Shown here: in pieces, positions 7,713 to 12,618 of the stretch
How positions within the stretch are numbered: the stretch's first letter is position 1
Layout: every line of letters begins with the position of its first letter
Assembly: GCA_903844585.1 (NCBI GenBank)
Contig: CAIMUD010000179.1
Location: 1 to 12,618, forward strand
Origin: an uncultured Actinomycetes bacterium
Lineage (GTDB): Bacteria; Actinomycetota; Actinomycetes; Nanopelagicales; Nanopelagicaceae
Direction: 5' to 3'
DNA length: 12,618 nt
Translations under genes and position numbers: made by a program
Notes under the pieces: generated by a model
The model's database searches: none
What the model was told of the DNA's origin: nothing
What the model saw: the letters and a program-made list of their open reading frames with translations, nothing else

Positions 7713-8309
7713 ATGGCATCTAAAGATTTGGTACTCGAAAGCGCGGCCGATCGCACCACTCGGTTCGAGCGCGATGCACTCGTGTTTATGGACCAGCTTT
7801 ATTCAGCGGCGCTTCGATATACAAAGAATCCCGAAGATGCGCGCGACTTGGTACAGGACACCTATCTCAAAGCATTCTCTTCATTTCATCAATTTGAAGA
7901 GGGAACCAATTTACGTGCGTGGCTCTATCGTGTTCTCACTACAACTTTTATTAATACTTATCGAAAAGGTCAACGTCAACCACAACTTTCAAATGGTGAG
8001 TTAGAAGATTGGCAAGTTGCAGATGCGCAGTCACACACAAGTGATCAAGGAAAATCTGCCGAAGTTGAGGCCCTTGAAAACCTTCCCGATAGTGACATCA
8101 AGAGAGCGCTGCAAGAAATTCCAGAAGATTTTCGTATCGCTGTTTATTTAGCCGACGTCGAAGGATTTTCCTATAAAGAAATTGCTGACATTGTTGGAGT
8201 TCCTTCCGGAACAGTAATGTCCAGACTTCACCGTGGCAGAAAGCTATTACGCGAAAAATTAGCGACTTATGCCGCCGAACTTGGTTACGGGAAGGGGGCA
8301 AAGTCATGA
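7713..8309 (+). CDS. sigR: ECF RNA polymerase sigma factor, SigR/SigH type
   Basis: This 198-residue group IV sigma factor has only regions 2 and 4. Region 2 spans about 22-86 ([20 protein letters not shown], then [11 protein letters not shown] and [19 protein letters not shown]). Region 4 spans about 130-185 and contains the helix-turn-helix [25 protein letters not shown]. The RFERDAL start of region 2 and the [13 protein letters not shown] block are characteristic of the actinobacterial SigR/SigH branch, which drives thiol-oxidative stress genes (thioredoxin, mycothiol). The identity is supported by the next gene, an RsrA-like zinc anti-sigma, overlapping by 4 bp (ATGA). The ATG at 7713 fits family length; AAGGTG at 7687-7692 is too distant to be a convincing Shine-Dalgarno. 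Autoregulation is expected from the family but a SigR promoter was not clearly found. Confidence 0.92.
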   Translation: MASKDLVLESAADRTTRFERDALVFMDQLYSAALRYTKNPEDARDLVQDTYLKAFSSFHQFEEGTNLRAWLYRVLTTTFINTYRKGQRQPQLSNGELEDWQVADAQSHTSDQGKSAEVEALENLPDSDIKRALQEIPEDFRIAVYLADVEGFSYKEIADIVGVPSGTVMSRLHRGRKLLREKLATYAAELGYGKGAKS

Positions 8310-8713
8310 GCGATTTAAATGCGCAAGCAATTCCTTGTGTTGAGGTTTTAACTTCAGTTGTCTTCTTACTTGAAGGCGCACCAGAAGAGATGCGTAACCC
8401 AATGGCCATACAAAGCCACCTGGATACATGTCTTGCATGTCAGGCCGAAGTTGCACATGAACAAGCGGTCAAATCATTGATGCAAGAAGTTCTTCGCAGA
8501 TCATGCGATGAGAAGGCGCCGGAAGATCTACAGAACAGCATTCATGAGCAACTACTTGCCCAGATGGGTGGTGGTCTCTCCAGTGTCGTGACCCAGTACA
8601 GCATGACTGAGATTTCTATTGAAATAGATGAGTTTGGAAATATTGAGCACCGCGAAGTTCAAATAGAACAAACTCATATTTCGCATTTCAAGGATGACGA
8701 CGATGTCTCCTGA
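8306..8713 (+). CDS. rsrA: Zinc-binding anti-sigma factor, RsrA type
   Basis: The 135-residue protein carries the ZAS motif H38-x3-C42-x2-C45 (HLDTCLAC). It also has a Cys at position 11 and another at 67, matching the cysteine layout of redox-sensing RsrA (C11, H37, C41, C44 and the C61/C62 region in Streptomyces coelicolor). In the reduced state it should bind SigR and zinc; oxidation to a disulfide would release both. The start overlaps the sigR stop by 4 bp (ATGA), which supports coupled translation. The anti-sigma fold should end near residue 85-90. The remaining roughly 45 residues form an acidic tail ending DDDDVS that makes it longer than the roughly 100-residue relatives. Its last codons overlap the next gene. 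Confidence 0.9.
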   Translation: MSDLNAQAIPCVEVLTSVVFLLEGAPEEMRNPMAIQSHLDTCLACQAEVAHEQAVKSLMQEVLRRSCDEKAPEDLQNSIHEQLLAQMGGGLSSVVTQYSMTEISIEIDEFGNIEHREVQIEQTHISHFKDDDDVS

Positions 8714-9113
8714 AGATGAAATTCTAGGAGCTGTTGGATTCTCCACCATGGTGGTGCGCCCGGGAGATACATGCGTTGCCATGGGAATTTCAGATTTACC
8801 AGTGCTTGCTCCATCCCATTACATGAACGTAATGGAGAGCGCGTGTATCGCCGCTGTTGCTGAGTATCTAGAACCAGGCGAGACAACTATTGTTAAAGAA
8901 ATTGAGTTTAAAGTTATTGATTCAGCTGGAATTGGTAGCGAAATTCGCGGAACTGCCCGCTGCATAGAGGTAAGTGATCGCGAACTAACTTTTACATGCG
9001 ATGCTCATGAAGGTGAGCGTCACCTTGCAACAGCGCTAATAAAAAGAACAGCGGTGGAGCGAATAACTTTCCTCGCTCGCACCGCTGCGCAATCTTTAAT
9101 GTCTGAGAATTAA
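8703..9113 (+). CDS. Hotdog-fold thioesterase-like protein, FlK (fluoroacetyl-CoA thioesterase) family
   Basis: The 136-residue protein resembles the small FlK-like hotdog thioesterases. The helix block VLAPSHYMNVMESACIAAVAEYL (34-56, with a conserved-looking E45) is followed by TTIVKEIEFKV, then GTARCIEVSDRELTFTCDAHEG and a terminal VERITFLAR. True FlK uses Thr, Glu and His. The His usually found in the V-x-HLAAT block is replaced here by a KV/ID stretch near residues 70-73, so catalysis by that triad is doubtful. The substrate is unknown. The ATG at 8703 is chosen because AAGGA (8690-8694) lies 8 bases upstream; an ATG at 8694 overlaps that ribosome site. It overlaps the rsrA end by 11 bp, so it is the third gene of the sigR operon. 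Its stop shares TTAA with the convergent sodN stop. Confidence 0.68.
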   Translation: MSPEDEILGAVGFSTMVVRPGDTCVAMGISDLPVLAPSHYMNVMESACIAAVAEYLEPGETTIVKEIEFKVIDSAGIGSEIRGTARCIEVSDRELTFTCDAHEGERHLATALIKRTAVERITFLARTAAQSLMSEN

Positions 9114-9508
9114 GCCTTCTTAGTTGCCCAGAATATTTCTGCAATCTCATCAATTTTTGCGATGAGTGAATCTGCAACCTTTACATCTTGAGTTCCCTTA
9201 GTTCCTGCAGCTCCTGCAAGCTTTGTTGCTTCGTTAAATAGTGAATGCAACTGTGGGTATGACTCAAAGTGTGGAGCCTTAAAGTAGTCAGTCCAAAGAA
9301 CCCAGAGGTGCTCCTTAACTGCATGTGAGCGCTCTTCTTTAATTGCAACAGAGCGTGACTTGAAATCTGCGTCGCTGCTAGCTGCGTACTTTTCCATGCA
9401 AGCCTTTACTGAAAGCGCTTCAATCTTTGCTTGAGCTGGATCGTAAACACCGCATGGAAGATCGCAGTGTGCATGAACGGTTACTTTTGGTGCGAAAATG
9501 TTTTTCAT
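9110..9508 (-). CDS. sodN: Nickel superoxide dismutase precursor
   Basis: This enzyme converts superoxide to oxygen and hydrogen peroxide in the cytoplasm. The 132-residue precursor has a 13-residue leader (MKNIFAPKVTVHA) followed by HCDLPCGVYDPAQA. The nickel hook HCDLPCGVYD (14-23) gives, after cleavage between A13 and H14, the ligands His1, Cys2 and Cys6. The four-helix-bundle sequence follows, with WTDYFKAPHFESYPQLH (72-88) and a terminal AEIFWATKKA. The mature 119 residues match the usual size. The ATG at 9508 has a strong Shine-Dalgarno AGGAG at 9514-9518. It is transcribed away from its maturation protease sodX. Nickel availability probably controls it in relatives (Nur), but no Nur box was recognised. 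Confidence 0.96.
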   Translation of the reverse strand: MKNIFAPKVTVHAHCDLPCGVYDPAQAKIEALSVKACMEKYAASSDADFKSRSVAIKEERSHAVKEHLWVLWTDYFKAPHFESYPQLHSLFNEATKLAGAAGTKGTQDVKVADSLIAKIDEIAEIFWATKKA

Positions 9509-9577
9509 CTTCTCTCCTATATATAGCGAATAATTGCCTCTGTAGTTTTGAACTCTAGGTGTGTGAGACTACCGCCC
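9509..9577. promoter_or_regulatory. Divergent sodN/sodX control region
   Basis: These 69 bp separate the divergent starts of sodN and sodX. The visible elements are the sodN Shine-Dalgarno AGGAG (9514-9518 on the - strand) and a palindromic TATATATA at 9518-9525. The palindrome lies too close to the start codon to be a normal sodN -10, unless the leader is only a few bases. A -10 for sodX was not identified, and no TTGCA-type Nur inverted repeat is evident. Confidence 0.35.
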
Positions 9578-9958
9578 ATGAATAGTTTTCGCACAGCGGC
9601 TTTTGGCACACCTGGGGTTGTGCGCGTGCAGGGCAATTCGATGGAACCCAAATATCAAGATGGGGATTGGCTACTGGTGACCTGGTTTAAGGGTAAAAAA
9701 GTGCGCGCTATTTCGCAGAGCGAAAGTACTCCATTTAAAAAGGTCAGAGTTACAGATGTAGTTGTCGCTGAGCGTGAAGAGCAGCCAGGGATTTTTTACA
9801 TTAAGCGAGTGGGGAAAATAGTAGATAACCGCTATTGGTTGAGTAGTGATAACTCTGAAGGAACTGATTCGCGTACTTGGGGTTGGCTTACAAGTAGTGA
9901 AATTCGAGGAAAAGTAATTTTTCTTTATTACAGAAAGTCGAGCAGAGCTAGCGGGTAA
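9578..9958 (+). CDS. sodX: Nickel-type superoxide dismutase maturation protease (S24/S26 family)
   Basis: SodX is a signal-peptidase-like serine/lysine protease that removes the SodN leader. The 126-residue form has the catalytic Ser block RVQGNSMEPKYQDGDWLLV (16-34; S21), the Lys block GIFYIKRVGK (71-80; K76) and the SSDNSEGTDSRTWGW block (89-103) common to the S26 family. No hydrophobic anchor precedes the Ser block, consistent with a soluble cytoplasmic enzyme. The ATG at 9578 is preferred; in-frame GTG 9563 or TTG 9548 would add a short unconserved extension, and none has a good ribosome site. It diverges from sodN, the standard pairing for this maturation system, and its end overlaps the convergent 2-oxoglutarate dehydrogenase gene by 11 bp. 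Confidence 0.9.
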   Translation: MNSFRTAAFGTPGVVRVQGNSMEPKYQDGDWLLVTWFKGKKVRAISQSESTPFKKVRVTDVVVAEREEQPGIFYIKRVGKIVDNRYWLSSDNSEGTDSRTWGWLTSSEIRGKVIFLYYRKSSRASG

Positions 9959-12618
9959 AGGCTTCTTCCATTAGACCCTTTGCTTCTTCTTCGTGTAAAT
10001 GATGGTTTCCTGTCGCAGGGCTTGCAGTTGCGCGACGCGAAATTCTTCGAAGGATTCGTGAATCAAGTCCCTTGCCGCCAAGTATTTCAGTTGTACTGAG
10101 CGCAACGTGTGGCCATGCTCCTTGGTTAGCAGGTTCATCTTGCACCCATAACAAATTAGCGTTCGGATGCTTTGCAGCTTCTGCAGCCATTTGATCAACG
10201 GGAAGTGGATACAAACGCTCAACTCTAATAATTGCAGTTGTGTTCTCACCAAGCTTTTCGCGCTCTGCAACAAGATCGTGGTAAATCTTTCCTGAACAGT
10301 AAATTACACGAGTTGCATTATTAACGACTGGATCACCAATAACTGGTCGGAACGTACCTGAAGTGAAATCAGTTAACGAAGAAGCAGCAGCTCGAAGACG
10401 GAGCATTGATTTAGGTGTAAATACAACCAATGGTCTACGCACAGGATTGGAAACATGCCAGCGAAGTAAATGGAAATACGATGCTGGAGTTGAAGGCTGA
10501 GCAACAGTCATATTTTGTTCAGCACAAAGACTCAAATAACGTTCGATGCGGGCAGATGAGTGATCTGGACCTTGACCTTCATAGCCGTGGGGCAGAAGAA
10601 GTACAACAGATGAACGCTCGCCCCACTTTTGAAGTGCGGAAGAAATGAATTCATCAACAATTGTTTGAGCGCCATTCGAGAAGTCTCCGAACTGGCCTTC
10701 CCAAAGTACGAGCGCGTTTTCTCTAATTACAGAATATCCATATTCAAATCCCATTGCTGCATACTCAGAAAGTAACGAGTCGATAACAAAGAATTGATTT
10801 TCATCAGAGATCAGCGAGCGGAGAGGTGTCCACTCTTTCGCATTCTCTTTGTCAACAATTACGGCGTGGCGGTTACTAAATGTTCCACGGCGAGAATCCT
10901 GTCCTGCAAGTCGGATTGGTGTTCCTTGCAGAAGTATCGAACCAAAGGCGAGAGTTTCACCCATCGACCAGTCGATAGTTCCATCGTTGAGAGATTCAAC
11001 GCGCTTAACTAACTGAGGTAACAACTTAGGGTGAACGCTAAAGCCTTCAGGAATATCAGTTTGTGTTGCAGCAATTTTTCGGGCGGTGGCTTCATCAATT
11101 GCCGTGTTAACAGATTCGGATGAAATTGCTTTCGGAACTGTGAAGTTACTGTCATCTTCATCAACGTAGTTGTTTACTGATGCAAAGACAGCTTCAAGTT
11201 GGTTCTGGTAATCGCGAGCGAGTTCATCTGCTTCTTCAGCGGTTATGTCTTTACGACCAATAAGGGCTTCTGTGTAGAGAGTACGGGTAGAGCGCTTTGC
11301 ATCAATGAGTTTGTACATAAGTGGCTGAGTGAAGCTTGGCTCATCGCCCTCATTGTGGCCGCGACGACGGTAACAAACCATGTCAACAACAACATCTTTA
11401 TTAAATTTTTGGCGATATTCAAATGCAAGGCGTGCCACTCGAACACAAGCTTCTGGATCGTCGCCATTTACGTGGAAGACAGGAGCTTGAATAATTTTCG
11501 CCATATCTGTTGAGTAAGTAGATGAGCGAGATGCATGTGGAGATGTTGTAAATCCAACTTGATTATTAATCACAATATGAACTGTTCCACCTGTGCGGTA
11601 GCCAGCTAGTTGTGAGAGCTGCAGAACTTCAGCATTTACGCCCTGGGCTGCAAAAGAGGCGTCACCGTGGAGAAGTATTGGAAGAATTGAGTAGGCAGCT
11701 TTGATATTTAACATATCTTGCTTTGCTCGAACAATTCCTTCAAGAACTGGATTTACAGCTTCAAGGTGTGTTGGATTTGCTGCCAAATAAATTTTTGTCT
11801 TTGCACCTGAATCTGCGGTGAATACACCTTCTGTACCTAGGTGGTATTTCACATCGCCTGAACCGTGTACTTCATTTTCTTTGTAATGGCCTTGGAACTC
11901 TTGGAAGATTTGCCCGAATGATTTGCCACCAATATTTGCAAGTACGTTAAGGCGTCCACGGTGAGGCATTCCGATACACACTTCGTCGAGTCCGGTTTCT
12001 GCAGCAGATGAAATAACAGCATCGAGAAGTGGAATTACAGATTCCCCGCCCTCTAGCGAGAATCGTTTCTGGCCCACAAACTTTGTCTGCAAGAAAGCTT
12101 CGAATGCTTCTGCGCTATTTAACTTACGTAAGATTCGAAGCTGTTCTTCGCGATCTGGTTTAGTTGAACCCATTTCAACGTGTTCTTGAATCCATTGACG
12201 CTCTTGCGGACTTGAAATGTACATATATTCAATACCAACTGAACGGCAGTATGAGTTACGAAGAATTCCGAGAATTTCACGAAGTTTCATAAACTTCGCG
12301 CCACCAAATCCACCAGTTGCGAATTCACGATCGAGATCCCAAAGTGTTAGTCCATGAGTCACAACATTTAAATCTGGATGTGAACGTTGCTTGTATTCCA
12401 GCGGATCAATATCTGCCATCAAATGGCCATGTGTTCGGTACGCCTGAATTAGCTGCTGAACGCGGGCTGTTTTATTAATTTCTTCATCTTTAGAGAAGTC
12501 AAAATCCTGTGCCCATTGAATTGGCTCATAAGGAATACGAAGGGCGGTAAATAGCTCTTCGTAGAAGTGTTCGGCGCCGAGAAGTAATTCATGAATTCGG
12601 CGGAGGTAATCACCTGAC
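9948..12618 (-). CDS. kgd: 2-oxoglutarate dehydrogenase E1 component / multifunctional Kgd, 5' truncated
   Basis: The frame runs from the TAG at 9948-9950 to the window edge without a stop, giving 889 visible residues; the N-terminus lies beyond 12618. The TTG at 12422 and the ATG at 12419 are internal, since family sequence (HFYEELFTALRIPYEPIQWAQ, ARVQQLIQAYRTHGHL) precedes them. It uses thiamine diphosphate to decarboxylate 2-oxoglutarate in the TCA cycle. Visible motifs are DPLEYKQRSHPDL just after the GHL block, FSLEGGE (about 186-192), MPHRGRLNVLAN (217-228), the cofactor motif HGDASFAAQG (317-326) with NNQVGFTT (351-358), RRRGHNEGDEPSFTQP, EGQFGDFSNGAQ and HGYEGQGPDHSSARIERYL. Actinobacterial versions usually carry an N-terminal succinyltransferase-like domain (about 1200 residues in all); whether this one does cannot be seen. 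sucA is an equivalent symbol. Confidence 0.94.
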   Translation of the reverse strand, partial: SGDYLRRIHELLLGAEHFYEELFTALRIPYEPIQWAQDFDFSKDEEINKTARVQQLIQAYRTHGHLMADIDPLEYKQRSHPDLNVVTHGLTLWDLDREFATGGFGGAKFMKLREILGILRNSYCRSVGIEYMYISSPQERQWIQEHVEMGSTKPDREEQLRILRKLNSAEAFEAFLQTKFVGQKRFSLEGGESVIPLLDAVISSAAETGLDEVCIGMPHRGRLNVLANIGGKSFGQIFQEFQGHYKENEVHGSGDVKYHLGTEGVFTADSGAKTKIYLAANPTHLEAVNPVLEGIVRAKQDMLNIKAAYSILPILLHGDASFAAQGVNAEVLQLSQLAGYRTGGTVHIVINNQVGFTTSPHASRSSTYSTDMAKIIQAPVFHVNGDDPEACVRVARLAFEYRQKFNKDVVVDMVCYRRRGHNEGDEPSFTQPLMYKLIDAKRSTRTLYTEALIGRKDITAEEADELARDYQNQLEAVFASVNNYVDEDDSNFTVPKAISSESVNTAIDEATARKIAATQTDIPEGFSVHPKLLPQLVKRVESLNDGTIDWSMGETLAFGSILLQGTPIRLAGQDSRRGTFSNRHAVIVDKENAKEWTPLRSLISDENQFFVIDSLLSEYAAMGFEYGYSVIRENALVLWEGQFGDFSNGAQTIVDEFISSALQKWGERSSVVLLLPHGYEGQGPDHSSARIERYLSLCAEQNMTVAQPSTPASYFHLLRWHVSNPVRRPLVVFTPKSMLRLRAAASSLTDFTSGTFRPVIGDPVVNNATRVIYCSGKIYHDLVAEREKLGENTTAIIRVERLYPLPVDQMAAEAAKHPNANLLWVQDEPANQGAWPHVALSTTEILGGKGLDSRILRRISRRATASPATGNHHLHEEEAKGLMEEAFTR

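Noticed and set aside
7647..7719. Extended aroA start at the ATG at 7719
   Set aside because: It would overlap the sigR start and add 24 residues unlike AroA. The ATG at 7647 gives the expected short N-terminus before LWPAPIRGR.
12417..12422. TTG or ATG near 12420 as the true start of the 2-oxoglutarate dehydrogenase gene
   Set aside because: The same frame is open to the window edge and encodes clear E1-family residues upstream, so the gene simply runs off the window.

Overview
The window reads as a compact, low-to-moderate GC actinobacterial chromosome. The markers are a UPF0182 membrane protein, a mycothiol-type SigR/RsrA pair, an inositol-monophosphatase-family HisN, an actinobacterial EPSP synthase and 2-oxoglutarate dehydrogenase E1, and a nickel superoxide dismutase with its protease. 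Tight packing, 4-bp overlaps and AT-leaning codons in otherwise Streptomyces/Mycobacterium-like proteins suggest a streamlined freshwater actinobacterium (Nanopelagicales/acI type). That placement is inference from protein flavour and was not tested by search.

Layout. 1-1721 (+): C-terminal 572 residues of a UPF0182 protein, cut by the window edge. 1785-1858 (+): initiator tRNA-fMet with a plausible promoter just upstream. 1859-2095: a 237-bp convergent gap packed with nested direct and inverted repeats. 2096-7647 (-): a run aroA > rsgA > hisN > Cu+ P-type ATPase with gaps of -4, 41 and 55 bp, probably largely co-transcribed. 7713-9113 (+): sigR > rsrA > hotdog thioesterase-like gene, each overlapping the next. 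9110-9508 (-) and 9578-9958 (+): divergent sodN and sodX. 9948-12618 (-): 2-oxoglutarate dehydrogenase E1, N-terminus beyond the window.

How the genes work together. SigR and RsrA form a thiol-redox switch: zinc-bound RsrA holds SigR until disulfide stress oxidises its cysteines. SodN removes superoxide with nickel, and SodX cuts the SodN leader so that the His-Cys nickel hook becomes N-terminal. The copper exporter adds metal and oxidative stress defence. aroA, hisN and rsgA are housekeeping genes (aromatic amino acids, histidine, 30S maturation). Their neighbourhood with sigR/rsrA matches, from memory, the order known in other actinobacteria, so most of the window is conserved backbone rather than an island.

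The most unusual part is the tRNA-fMet/copper-ATPase gap. It holds a 43-bp direct repeat (42/43 identical) and two opposed hairpins that share a nearly identical 14-nt loop while their stems differ by two base-pair swaps that keep pairing. Alternative pairings among the arms are possible. This is the best candidate here for an undescribed RNA or DNA element; no protein-based novel system was seen.
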